Origin: Haemophilus haemolyticus_M | GTDB lineage: Bacteria > Pseudomonadota > Gammaproteobacteria > Enterobacterales > Pasteurellaceae | NCBI RefSeq assembly: GCF_003490935.1 | Contig: NZ_QQGD01000002.1 | Span: 248,001-312,000, forward strand | DNA length: 64,000 nt | Reading direction: 5' to 3' | Shown here: positions 17,936-26,875 of the stretch, piece after piece | Numbering within the stretch: the first letter of the stretch is position 1 | Layout: each line of letters opens with the position of its first letter | Translations under genes and position numbers: made by a program | The notes under the pieces: model-generated | What the model was told of the DNA's origin: nothing | Seen by the model: the letters and a program-made list of their open reading frames with translations, nothing else | The model's database searches: none

Positions 17936-18334
17936 TCAAAAATCTAACAAAATCTCTTTAAATTTTCTATAATTCTTTAAATCTTTCCTTTTAAAGGATG
18001 AAAATTTATCTACTTTATTAAAATAGAGGAGAACTCTCTCTACATAGTTATCATAAATTGGAAAAACATTTGGATTATGATGGCTACAATATTTAGTCGA
18101 AAAAGAATAAAAATACCTTTTGTTATCACCAATCTTTATGTTTCCTAACTCACAAACTAATTTAATATCACCAGCCTTTAAACGTTTATCTAGATCTTTA
18201 ATACTTAAAATACGTTTTGCAATATGGTGAACAGCAAATATATTTGTACTATAAAAATCATTTTCATCGTAAAACTCTCTGATACAAATCTCCTCTTCTT
18301 GAGTAGGAAGATCATGTATTAATATATACTTCAT
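17936..18334 (-). CDS. Hypothetical protein, 132 residues
   Basis: I do not recognise this protein. It is charged, has no membrane segment or signal peptide and carries the stretch YFYSFSTKYCSHHNPNVFPI, which looks like a folded-domain motif. The ATG has no ribosome-binding site. The frame continues upstream, past a single TAG at 18362-18364, into the pseudogene next to it. It may therefore be the C-terminal half of one broken gene or a translationally coupled second gene. It is markedly more A+T-rich than the ribosomal genes around it and lies in the accessory insert between the S10 and spc operons. Confidence 0.45.
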   Translation of the reverse strand: MKYILIHDLPTQEEEICIREFYDENDFYSTNIFAVHHIAKRILSIKDLDKRLKAGDIKLVCELGNIKIGDNKRYFYSFSTKYCSHHNPNVFPIYDNYVERVLLYFNKVDKFSSFKRKDLKNYRKFKEILLDF

Positions 18335-18361
18335 TGTATCAAATAAATGGCACCACCAATC

Positions 18362-18739
18362 CTAATCTGCATCAGAAATAAATTCATTGTCAGCAATCTC
18401 ATCTTCTGACATTTGGCTTATCTTTCCAATTTTCTGAGCATTCATAAAGTTTATTAGAGCTCCGTTAAAGTCATTGCTGTTTTTCTCACTTTCGAATTCA
18501 AAACCAACTGCTTTTGCTATTTCATCTAATATGAGCCTGACATTGCGATGTCATAACTGTCACATATCTATTTACTTTTTCAATAAAAAACTCATCATAC
18601 TCAGCGGAGAAATCAGCATCCTTTGAAAAGTTAGAGTTACCAGTTATATGGGAAATAAGGTGATAACTCAAACTCTGAGGGTTTTCCATTTTTCCATAGA
18701 CAATTCCCAATCTATCCATAATTTCACGTAATATTTTAA
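18362..18739 (-). pseudogene. Unknown gene cut by IS1016 and frameshifted
   Basis: A coding frame enters directly from the IS1016 left end (LKILREIMDRLGIVYGK) and runs to about 18530. The protein-like sequence then continues in another frame (RLILDEIAKAVGFEFES) to a TAG at 18362 after an acidic tail. This implies a truncated 5' end and one frameshift. The missing 5' part is not found on the other side of the element, so a deletion accompanied or followed the insertion. No family was recognised. Confidence 0.6.
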
Positions 18740-19458
18740 GGGGCTGTACTAGATAACTGACAAATTTCCCATTTAGGATACAATATCTCAATGAGAAAAA
18801 GTCGTTTAAGTCAGCACAAACAAAATAAACTCATCGAACTCTTCGTAGCAGGTATGACTGCCTGAACAGCGCTGAGCTCGTTAATGTAAACAAAAATACG
18901 GCAGCATTTTATTTCCACCGTTTACGCTTACTTATTTATCAAAACAGTCTCCATTTAGAGATGTTTGAAGGTGAAATTGAAGCTGATGAAAGCTACTTAG
19001 GAGGTTCTCGAAAAGGTAAACGTGGACGAGGAGCCGCAGGTAAAGTAACAGTATTCGGGCTGCTCAAGCGTAACGGTAAAGTTTATACCGTCGCTGTGCC
19101 GAATACTCAATCAGCAACATTGCTCCCAATTATTCGAGAGCAAGTTAAACCTGATAGTATTGTTTACACAGATACTTATCGTAGTTATGATGTGCTTGAT
19201 GTCAGTGAGTTTAGGTCATTTTCGTATCAATCACAGTACGCATTTTGCGGAAAATCATAACCACATTAACGGAATTGATAATTTTTGGAACCAAGCTAAA
19301 CGCCATTTACGTAAGTTTAATGGTATTCCTAAAGCTCATTTTGAGCTTTACTTGAAGGAATGTGAATGGCGTTTTAATCACAGTGATATAAAATCTCAAA
19401 TTATCATTCTAAAACAATTAGTTAAAGGGAGTTTAATCTAGTTATCTAGTACAGCCCC
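18740..19458 (+). mobile_element. Degenerate IS1016-type element (IS1595 family)
   Basis: The ends are inverted repeats: GGGGCTGTACTAGATAACT at the left and its complement at the right, giving 719 bp, the size of IS1016. The transposase starts at 18791 (MRKSRLSQHKQNK). It has an in-frame TGA where Arg is expected after GMTA, a one-base deletion just after it and a frameshift near 19210. The fragments include the family blocks EADESYLGG and VYTDTYRSYD with catalytic acids, and NHINGIDNFWNQAKRHL. It cannot encode an active enzyme. No matching target duplication was seen at the two flanks. Confidence 0.9.
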
Positions 19459-19579
19459 AAATTAATTATTGTGAATACTTGAATTTATTGTATCTGTCCA
19501 TATTTGTATATCTAAGTATATAACTTTTGTTATATATGATACATGTAGTAACCTTAGCAAATTTTAGAGGAGATGCATT

Positions 19580-19741
19580 ATGAAATATTATCCTGGGGAA
19601 TCAGTACCTCAATCAGGTATCTATGGACAATATTCTGCAAGTGGCTCAAAAGAAAATGAAGTAACCTGTGTTAAGGGCGAACCATTTCCACCTACACCAC
19701 GCCCTAATATGTATTACCAATTAGTGAGAGCAACTCGTTAA
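19580..19741 (+). CDS. Small YjzC-like protein
   Basis: This 53-residue protein has a strong AGAGGAG ribosome-binding site, seven bases before the ATG, and its own terminator. It reads PGESVPQSGIYGQYSASGSK, then NEVTCVKGEPFPPTP. This resembles the pattern of the small YjzC-type proteins (PG-x-x-x-P-x-SG-x-Y ... GE-x-FP), which have no established function. It is intact although everything around it is decayed, which suggests it is still selected. The match is by pattern memory only. Confidence 0.6.
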   Translation: MKYYPGESVPQSGIYGQYSASGSKENEVTCVKGEPFPPTPRPNMYYQLVRATR

Positions 19742-19758
19742 TTAGTATAAAATAACGG

Positions 19759-19793
19759 AATAACTGACTAATTGTATTAGTCAGTTATTTTTT
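19759..19793 (+). terminator. Terminator of the small YjzC-like gene
   Basis: A perfect 12-bp stem AATAACTGACTA / TAGTCAGTTATT with a seven-base loop is followed by Ts. Confidence 0.9.
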
Positions 19794-19898
19794 GCATCTT
19801 AAATACCTTGAATTTACCTTTAATTTAGTTAAAACATAAGACTCTCGGTTTAAGAGATTCTATTATAAGATGCCCTTCGAACTCTGTAACGCCTCCCC

Positions 19899-20983
19899 CT
19901 AAACCCTAATCGCCTGTCTCAACGTCCGTCCAAACACCTTAAATAAACTTTCAATTTTGTGGTGATCGTTGTCGCTGGTGGCTTTAAGGTGTAGCGTGGC
20001 GAGTAGCGAAAACGCGAGGGATTGGAAGAAATGTTCGGTCAGTTCGGTGCTTAAATTGCCCACTTTATTGCGTTTGAATTTGGCGTTGAATTTGATCCAA
20101 GGTCTGCCGGATAAATCTAAGGCACATTCGGCGCGACATTCATCCATCGGAAGTACAAAGCCTAAGCGGGCGATGCCGCGTTTGTCGCCAAGGGATTGTT
20201 TCAATGCTTGACCGAGGGCGAGGGAGAGGGAGAGGGAGAGGGAGAGGGAGAGGGCAGTATCTTCCACCGTATGGTGTTCGTCAATCCACAAATCGCCGTT
20301 GCATTGTACGTTCATGCGGAATCCACCGTGAGTGGCGATTTGGTCAAGCATATGGTCGAAAAAGCCAACGTCAGTTTTGATTTCGTTAACTCCGGTTTCA
20401 TCCAACCATACTTGCACTTTAATATCCGTTTCTTTGGTTTTGCGTGCTACTTCTGCATAGCGAGGCGGGCGATTGCCGATGTTGCTGACGGGTTCGTCGA
20501 GCAGTTTTTCTGCGATCAGATCCCAGTTTAATTTTTCAGGGTGATATTGTATAGTGGGCGAATACCGAGATTTTCCGCTAACTGGACGTCGGTGGCACGG
20601 TCGCCAATCACAAAAGATCTGTCAGGATCGAACAAGTTTTTTTGGATGTATTTTTTCAGCAACTTGGTTTTCGGCTTGCGGCAAGCGCAGTTATCTTCCG
20701 GTTTATGCGGGCAAATCAGCACGTCATCAAATTCAATGCCCTGCGATTTAAACAGCGCCATCATGGCGTTATGTGGCTTGTCGAAATCTTCTTTCGGGAA
20801 AGAAGCCGTACCGAGCCCGTCTTGATTGGACACCATCACAAAGCGGTATTTGCCTTTGAGCTTGAGCAAAGCAGGAATTACGTTCGGCTCAAATTTCAGT
20901 TTTTCCAAACTATCGATCTGAAAATCGGTTTTCAGTTTGTCAATCAGCGTGCCGTCACGGCCGATGAAAAGGGTGGGTTGCAT
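19899..20983 (-). pseudogene. hisB: Broken hisB (histidinol phosphatase / IGP dehydratase)
   Basis: Intact HisB is a two-domain enzyme of histidine synthesis. The N-terminal phosphatase domain starts at 20983 (MQPTLFIGRDGTLID). Its first catalytic Asp (FIDRDG in the family) is Gly. The frame breaks near 20550: the other frame resumes with IQYHPEKLNWDLI and continues through the dehydratase domain (DEHHTVEDTA, FVLPMDECRAE, SDNDHHKIESLFK) to the natural end RTLRQAIRV. A GAGGGA hexamer tract inserts extra Leu-Ser pairs after TVEDTA. The region is visibly richer in G+C than its surroundings (35 of the 60 bases from 20461 by hand count). It is a dead remnant; hisH does not follow. Confidence 0.9.
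20214..20255. repeat. Hexanucleotide repeat in hisB
   Basis: Five perfect GAGGGA units are flanked on each side by one GAGGGC. Read on the minus strand they encode alternating Leu and Ser where other HisB proteins have a short LALG stretch. Each unit adds two residues without changing the frame. Confidence 0.9.
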
Positions 20984-21001
20984 ATATTCTTCCTCTGTTT
21001 G

Positions 21002-21116
21002 CCTAGGGTAGCCGAGCTACCCTAGGTTAATGATAAGCCTCCCCCTTTGGGGTAGATGATGTTCTGTTCCCCGAAGGGGAACGCTTATGCTTAACCGTGG
21101 GTACAGTTACCCACGG
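21002..21116. repeat. Three palindromes between hisC and hisB remnants
   Basis: Three perfect hairpins follow each other: CCTAGGGTAGC / GCTACCCTAGG (21002-21026), GTTCCCC / GGGGAAC (21066-21082) and CCGTGGGTA / TACCCACGG (21095-21116). The last overlaps the hisC stop. They may be terminator-like or REP-like elements of the original his operon. Confidence 0.75.
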
Positions 21117-21555
21117 GAAATTGCGTTGATGACACTCCGGCACTCCTCTCTCGTCCCCACCGTAATCCGAATGCAATTTTGCAAGTTTAACACTTTGTTT
21201 TGATCACACAGGATAATGCCTTGATCTCACAACGCCTTGAAAACGCGCTCGCCATCTTGGAATTTTATAAGCAAATAATTGGCTTCGCTGTGGTACACGT
21301 TTTCCACTTGCGGCAAACCTGCTAAGGCTTCGGCAAGCCACTGACGATTGGCTAAAATCTCCTGTACACGGGCTTGCACAAGGGCGATATCCTCTGCCCG
21401 CAAGGCTTGTTCCGCGATGTCGGCGCTTGGCACAGGGATGGGATAAGGGGCAATCACTTTGCTGAGAATTTGGATTAACGACGCATTGGCTAATACAAAA
21501 CCGCAACGCAATCCTACCAAGGCAAAGGCTTTGGAAAGGGTGCGGATGATCTGCA
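21107..21555 (-). pseudogene. hisC: 3' remnant of hisC (histidinol-phosphate aminotransferase)
   Basis: The sequence begins at QIIRTLSKAFAL, which holds the PLP-binding Lys, so roughly the first half of the gene is missing. The break coincides with the end of the IS3-family element. A TGA at 21227-21229 replaces the Trp expected before DQGIIL. The frame then continues through CIRITVGTREEC to a TAA at 21107. Order and direction (hisC then hisB) match an ordinary his operon. The remnant is non-functional. Confidence 0.88.
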
Positions 21556-22790
21556 CCCCAAAAGGGGGACTAAACAACCAACAATTGAGGTTCAGATTTT
21601 TTATGGGTAAACACTACACAATAGCATTTAAATTACAGGTCCTTCAACCGATCCTAAAAGGAAAAATGAGCATTCGTGAAGCCGCTCGTTTTTACCATAT
21701 CCCCTCTTCTGACACATTAGTCGGAACCTGGTTGATACACTTTGAAAAAAGTGGCATAAAAGGGCTTATTCCTTATAAACCATCAGGACGACCGCCGATA
21801 AAACCTAAATATGCCAGAATGCCTCCTCCACCCAAAACAGAAGAAGACCACTTGCGTCTGAGAATTTTACAGCTTGAAGCAGAGGTCGCTTACCTAAAGG
21901 AGTTGAGAAGGCTCAGACTTCAGGACGAAGCCGAGCAACGAAAATTATCCAAAGGTTAAGAACGCATTATCCGCTAAAATGGCTTTTAAGCTTTCCACGG
22001 TTAGCGCGTAGTACGTTCTTTTCCCAGCTTCAAATGAAGCCAGATAAAGACAACGCCCTTAAAGCGGCCATTAAAGACATTAAAGCGAAACATCCTGATT
22101 ATGGCTATCGACGCGTTCATGCCTGTTTGCCAGGTATGAATCATAAAAAAGTCCAACGTTTAATGCAGACACTTGGGCTTCAAGTGCGGTCAAGAAAAAG
22201 TAAGAAATTTTCCCCCTATCAAGGCACGATAGGGGTGATAGCATTGAATCATCTTGAACGCGATTTTACGGCTAGCAAGCCAAACCAAAAGTGGGTAACG
22301 GATGTGACCGAGTTTAAAGCAAAAGATGGGAGTCAAGTCTATTTATCCCCAATATTAGACTTATTTAACAATGAGATAGTCTCCTATAACCTCAGCTATT
22401 CCCCAAACTGGGCACAGGTGGAGAAGATGTTAAAGCTGGCGGTTAAGCGATAAAATAAAACAAGTGGTAGCATTTTACATTCAGACCAAGGCTGGCAATA
22501 TCAGATGGCGGCTTATCATTAAATTCTTGCTGAGCACGGCATCATACAAAGTATGTCAAGGAAAGGAAACTGTTTGGATAATGCCGCAATGGAAAGTTTC
22601 TTTGGACGATTAAAAACGGAATGTTTTTATGGTCGGGAATTTAACAGTAGAGAAGAGATAGTTGATGCCGTCAGAGATTATTTGGATTACTATAACCACC
22701 GAAGGATTCAACTAAAATTAAAAGAACTGAGCCCGATACAATATCGAAAACAATCCTTTAAATGACAGTCTAACTTTTTGGGGTCAGTTC
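21554..22790 (+). mobile_element. Degenerate IS3-family element
   Basis: OrfA (21603-21959) is a helix-turn-helix protein starting MGKHYTIAFKLQVL. OrfB follows in another frame, with the rve integrase core: WVTDVTEF gives the first Asp, ILHSDQGWQYQ the second, and MESFFGRLKTE the Glu. OrfB is broken after LKLAVKR by a frameshift and again by a TAA replacing Gln in QMAAYH. The right end (GTCTAACTTTTTGGGGTCAG) and the left end (ACCCCAAAAGGGGGACT) are imperfect inverted repeats; the left boundary is approximate. The element interrupts hisC. Confidence 0.85.
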
Positions 22791-22824
22791 AAAATTCATT
22801 GAATTTTAACCGCACTTTAAAAAC

Positions 22825-22860
22825 AAAAAAGCCAATAGATTTACACTATTGGCTTTTATT
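22825..22860 (-). terminator. Terminator of the S10 operon
   Basis: On the minus strand, AAGCCAATAG pairs with CTATTGGCTT across a seven-base loop and runs into Ts, just after rpsQ. It ends the S10 operon before the accessory insert, so spc genes must use their own promoter. Confidence 0.9.
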
Positions 22861-22880
22861 TTATTACTCTTTGTTATTAA

Positions 22881-23138
22881 TTAAGCAATAACTGCTTTCT
22901 CAACAACGCGAACTAAAGTCCAAGATTTGGTTTTTGATAGAGGGCGACATTCGCGAATCTCTACGGTATCACCAATTTTGGCTTCATTGTTCTCATCGTG
23001 TACATGTAATTTAGTTGTACGACGGATAAATTTACCATATAAAGGGTGTTTTACCTTACGTTCAATAGCAACAACGAAAGATTTTTCCATTTTGTCGCTA
23101 ACAACTTTACCTTGTACGCTACGAATTTTATCAGTCAT
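22881..23138 (-). CDS. rpsQ: Ribosomal protein S17
   Basis: S17 is a 16S rRNA-binding assembly protein. It is 85 residues, begins MTDKIRSVQGKVVSDKMEKS and carries the S17 signature GDTVEIRECRPLSKTK. It is the last gene of the S10 operon; its start overlaps the rpmC stop by one base. Confidence 0.98.
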   Translation of the reverse strand: MTDKIRSVQGKVVSDKMEKSFVVAIERKVKHPLYGKFIRRTTKLHVHDENNEAKIGDTVEIRECRPLSKTKSWTLVRVVEKAVIA

Positions 23139-23329
23139 TACTCACCCGCCTTTTCGGTTAATACAGTTTTTACACGTGCAATATCACGACGCACTTGCTT
23201 AGCCTGATGGGTTTGTTGAAGCTGACCGGTGGCTGTTTGCATACGCAACTTGAATTGTTCACCTAAAAGGTTTACTAATTCAGCATTCAGCTCTTCAACA
23301 CTTTTTGTACGTAAATCTTGAGCTTTCAT
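23138..23329 (-). CDS. rpmC: Ribosomal protein L29
   Basis: L29 is a 63-residue two-helix protein at the tunnel exit, part of the docking site for SRP and trigger factor. It begins MKAQDLRTKSVEELNAELV. It is joined to rplP and rpsQ by one-base stop/start overlaps. Confidence 0.98.
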   Translation of the reverse strand: MKAQDLRTKSVEELNAELVNLLGEQFKLRMQTATGQLQQTHQAKQVRRDIARVKTVLTEKAGE

Positions 23330-23739
23330 TACATCACCGTCTTAGTTACGAAAGTGGTCTTAACTGGCAATTTAGCAGCTGCTAATGCAAATGCGTTTCT
23401 TGCTACTTCTTCAGACACACCATCCATTTCATAAAGCACTTTACCCGGTTGGATTAAGGCTACCCAGTACTCAACGTTACCTTTACCTTTACCCATACGG
23501 ACTTCTAATGGTTTTTCAGTAATTGGTTTATCTGGGAATACACGAATCCAGATTTTACCTTGACGTTTTACTGCACGTGACATTGCACGACGTGCCGCTT
23601 CGATTTGACGAGCGGTTAAACGACAACGACCAACTGCTTTTAAACCGTAAGTACCGAAGCTAACTTCAGTACCGCCCGCGATACCACGGTTGCGGCCTTT
23701 GTGAACTTTACGGAATTTTGTACGTTTTGGTTGCAACAT
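23329..23739 (-). CDS. rplP: Ribosomal protein L16
   Basis: L16 shapes the A site and peptidyl-transferase region of the 50S subunit. It is 136 residues: MLQPKRTKFRKVHKGRNRG at the start, the signature KRQGKIWIRVFPDKPIT in the middle, then MGKGKGNVEYWVA. It lies 13 bases after rpsC. Confidence 0.98.
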   Translation of the reverse strand: MLQPKRTKFRKVHKGRNRGIAGGTEVSFGTYGLKAVGRCRLTARQIEAARRAMSRAVKRQGKIWIRVFPDKPITEKPLEVRMGKGKGNVEYWVALIQPGKVLYEMDGVSEEVARNAFALAAAKLPVKTTFVTKTVM

Positions 23740-23752
23740 TTAGCGTTTCTCC

Positions 23753-24460
23753 TTACTTACGACCTTTACCGCGAGGAGCCTTTTTAGGCTTGTCGGCAGG
23801 TTGTTGTTCTGATTGCGCAACGGCAGCCATTCCACCAAGAATTTCACCTTTGAAGATCCACACTTTAACGCCGATTACGCCGTAAGTTGTGTGAGCTTCT
23901 GCAGTGTTATAATCGATGTCCGCACGAAGAGTATGTAGAGGTACGCGACCTTCACGATACCATTCTGAACGTGCGATTTCTGCACCACCTAAACGACCGC
24001 TAACCTCAACTTTGATACCTTTAGCACCTAAACGCATTGCGCTTTGTACCGCACGTTTCATTGCGCGACGGAACATTACACGACGTTCTAATTGAGAAGC
24101 GATGCTATCTGCAACTAATTTCGCATCTAATTCAGGTTTTTTTACTTCAGCAATGTTGATTTGAGCAGGAACGCCAGCGATTTTAGACACTGCGTTACGT
24201 AATTTTTCAACATCTTCGCCTTTTTTACCGATTACGATACCAGGACGAGCTGTGTGAATAGTTACACGAATACTTTTAGCTGGACGCTCAATAGTAATAC
24301 GTGAAACTGAAGCATTTGCTAATTCTTTATTTAAGAATTTGCGTACTTTGAAATCGCCTTCAAGATTGTCAGCGAAGTCTTGTGTATTCGCGAACCAAGT
24401 AGAGCTCCAAGGTTTAACAATACCTAGGCGAATACCATGTGGATGTACTTTTTGACCCAT
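23753..24460 (-). CDS. rpsC: Ribosomal protein S3
   Basis: S3 lines the mRNA entry channel and acts in the ribosomal helicase. The 235 residues contain an N-terminal KH domain ([18 protein letters not shown]) and the S3 C-terminal domain ([17 protein letters not shown]), with a basic tail. Confidence 0.98.
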
Positions 24461-24477
24461 TGCTATTCCTCTACTTA

Positions 24478-24810
24478 TTAACGATCTGACACAACCACAG
24501 TAATGTGGCTAGTACGTTTTAAAATACGATCTGCACGACCTTTAGCACGTGGCATAACACGTTTCATGCTAGGACCTTCATCAACGAAGATTTTAGCAAC
24601 TTTAAGATCATCTATATCTGCACCGTCATTGTGCTCTGCGTTTGCAATAGCGGATTCTAAAACTTTCTTCACTAAAGCTGCTGCTTTTTTGTTAGTGAAA
24701 GTTAAGATTTCTAATGCTTGCGCAACTTTTTTACCACGAATTAAATCGGCAACTAAGCGAGCTTTTTGGGCAGAAGTGCGAGCGTAACGATGTTTTGCGA
24801 TAGTTTCCAT
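24478..24810 (-). CDS. rplV: Ribosomal protein L22
   Basis: L22's long beta-hairpin lines the peptide exit tunnel, where macrolide-resistance changes occur. The 110 residues hold the tunnel hairpin around [20 protein letters not shown], which looks wild type. Confidence 0.98.
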
Positions 24811-24821
24811 CTATTTACCTC

Positions 24822-25097
24822 TTATTTCTTAGCTTTCTTATCTGCCGCGTGACCGCGGTATGTACGAGTCGGTGCAAATTCACCAAGCTTATGACCGATC
24901 ATTTCATCAGATACATAAACAGGAACGTGCTGACGACCATTATGGACTGCGATGGTCAATCCAATCATTGATGGAATGATCATTGAACGACGGGACCAAG
25001 TTTTGATTGGTTTTTTATCCCCGCTTTCCACCGCCTTCTCTACCTTCTTCAACAAGTGTAGGTCAAGGAAAGGACCCTTCTTGAGAGAACGTGGCAT
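24822..25097 (-). CDS. rpsS: Ribosomal protein S19
   Basis: S19 partners S13 in the 30S head. It is 91 residues, begins [18 protein letters not shown] and has the signature block [22 protein letters not shown]. Confidence 0.98.
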
Positions 25098-25122
25098 GGC
25101 TAATCCTCTTTAATTTAATCTA

Positions 25123-25944
25123 TTATTTGCCACGACGACGTACGATATATTTATCAGTACGTTTGTTGTGACGAGTTTTCTTACCTTTGGTTTGAACGCC
25201 CCAAGGAGTTACTGGGTGTTTACCAAAGTTACGACCTTCACCACCACCGTGTGGGTGATCTACTGGGTTCATTGCAGTACCACGAACTGTAGGGCGAATG
25301 CCTCTCCAGCGGTTAGCACCAGCTTTACCCAATACGCGAAGCATATGTTCTGAGTTACCAACTTCACCGATTGTTGCAACACATTCAGCTAATACTTTAC
25401 GCATTTCGCCAGAACGTAAACGTAAAGTTACATAGTTGCCTTCACGTGCGATGATTTGTACATAAGCACCAGCAGAACGAGCGATTTGACCGCCTTTACC
25501 TGGTTTTAATTCAACGTTATGTACTGTTGAACCAACTGGGATATTACGCATTGGTAATGAGTTACCCACTTTAATTGGTGAGTTTACGCCAGCTTGGATT
25601 TGATCGCCTACTGACAGACCTTTAGGTGCTAAGATATAACGGCGTTCACCATCTTTATAAAGCACTAAAGCAATGTTAGCAGAACGGTTTGGATCATATT
25701 CTAAACGCTCAACAACCGCTGGGATGTCTAACTTGTTACGTTTGAAATCGATTAAACGGTAGTGTTGTTTGTGACCGCCACCAATGTGACGAGTAGTAAT
25801 ACGACCATAGTTGTTACGACCACCAGTTTTAGATTTAGTATCTAGAAGAGGTGCGTAAGGTTTACCCTTATGTAATTCAGGGTTCACGATTTTAACAACG
25901 TGACGACGACCAGCGGAGGTCGGCTTACATTTAACGATAGCCAT
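25123..25944 (-). CDS. rplB: Ribosomal protein L2
   Basis: L2 is needed for subunit joining and peptidyl transfer. The 273 residues include the L2 signature PVDHPHGGGEGRNFG near the C terminus; it contains the His corresponding to E. coli H229. A basic tail follows. Confidence 0.98.
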   Translation of the reverse strand: MAIVKCKPTSAGRRHVVKIVNPELHKGKPYAPLLDTKSKTGGRNNYGRITTRHIGGGHKQHYRLIDFKRNKLDIPAVVERLEYDPNRSANIALVLYKDGERRYILAPKGLSVGDQIQAGVNSPIKVGNSLPMRNIPVGSTVHNVELKPGKGGQIARSAGAYVQIIAREGNYVTLRLRSGEMRKVLAECVATIGEVGNSEHMLRVLGKAGANRWRGIRPTVRGTAMNPVDHPHGGGEGRNFGKHPVTPWGVQTKGKKTRHNKRTDKYIVRRRGK

Positions 25945-25961
25945 TCTCTAATTTCCTCCGA

Positions 25962-26261
25962 TTACTCTGCACTGTCCACGAAGTCCAAGTTTTGGCCTTC
26001 GGCTAAAGTTACATAAGCTTTTTTCCAGTCGCTGCGACGACCCATTTTGCTACCACGGCGTTTAGTTTTACCTTTAACAACCACAGTACGAACTGAGTCA
26101 ACTTTTACTTCAAATAATTGAGCAACAGCAGCAGCAATTTCAGCTTTGTTCGCATCTAAAGCAACTTTAAGTACAACAGTGTTAGATTTTTCAGCATTGT
26201 TAGTTGCTTTTTCAGAGATGTGCGGTGCACGTAGCACGCTTAGCAAACGTTCTTGACTCAT
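25962..26261 (-). CDS. rplW: Ribosomal protein L23
   Basis: L23 docks trigger factor and SRP at the tunnel exit. It is 99 residues; the C-terminal signature KTKRRGSKMGRRSDWKKAYV is present. Its ATG overlaps the rplD stop by four bases. Confidence 0.98.
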   Translation of the reverse strand: MSQERLLSVLRAPHISEKATNNAEKSNTVVLKVALDANKAEIAAAVAQLFEVKVDSVRTVVVKGKTKRRGSKMGRRSDWKKAYVTLAEGQNLDFVDSAE

Positions 26262-26860
26262 GCTAGGATCTCCTCAATTTGTTTCACAGCGTCAACAGTA
26301 ACAATCACTTTATCGAAAGCGATTAAGCTAACTGGATCGATACCTTGAACATCACGTACATCAACTTTATATAAGTTACGTGCTGCTAAGAATAGATTTT
26401 CATCTAAACTTGCTGTGATAATTAATGCATCTTCAACTGCTAAATCTTTTAATTTTTGTACTAAAACTTTAGTTTTTGGTGCATCTAATTCGAATTTTTC
26501 AACAACAACCAAACGGTCTTGACGAACTAATTCAGAAAGAATGCTTTTGATAGCACCACGGTACATTTTCTTGTTCACTTTTTGGCTGTGATCTTGTGGT
26601 TTAGCAGCGAAGGTTATACCACCAGAACGCCAGATTGGTGATTTGATATCACCAGCACGAGCACGACCTGTACCTTTTTGACGCCAAGGTTTTTTACCTG
26701 AACCAGACACTTCAGCACGAGTTTTTTGCGCACGAGTACCTTGACGCGCACCTGCTGCATAAGCAACAACAACTTGGTGGATCAACGCTTCGTTAAACTC
26801 ACGTCCGAAGGTAGTTTCAGAAACAGTTAGTGCGTTTGCACCTACAACTTGTAATTCCAT
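26258..26860 (-). CDS. rplD: Ribosomal protein L4
   Basis: L4 is a 50S assembly protein whose loop reaches the exit tunnel. In E. coli it represses the S10 operon by attenuation and translational control at the leader. The 200-residue protein has the tunnel loop around KKPWRQKGTGRARAGDIKSP. Confidence 0.98.
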   Translation of the reverse strand: MELQVVGANALTVSETTFGREFNEALIHQVVVAYAAGARQGTRAQKTRAEVSGSGKKPWRQKGTGRARAGDIKSPIWRSGGITFAAKPQDHSQKVNKKMYRGAIKSILSELVRQDRLVVVEKFELDAPKTKVLVQKLKDLAVEDALIITASLDENLFLAARNLYKVDVRDVQGIDPVSLIAFDKVIVTVDAVKQIEEILA

Positions 26861-26875
26861 CTCTATCTCCTAGAC

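Noticed and set aside
19969..20825. Plus-strand open frames across hisB
   Set aside because: They are shadows of the hisB remnant; the Glu-Gly run in one is only the hexamer tract read backwards.
21204..21506. Minus-strand open frame overlapping hisC in another frame
   Set aside because: hisC homology is clear in the other frame; this one is a by-product of its G+C-rich sequence.
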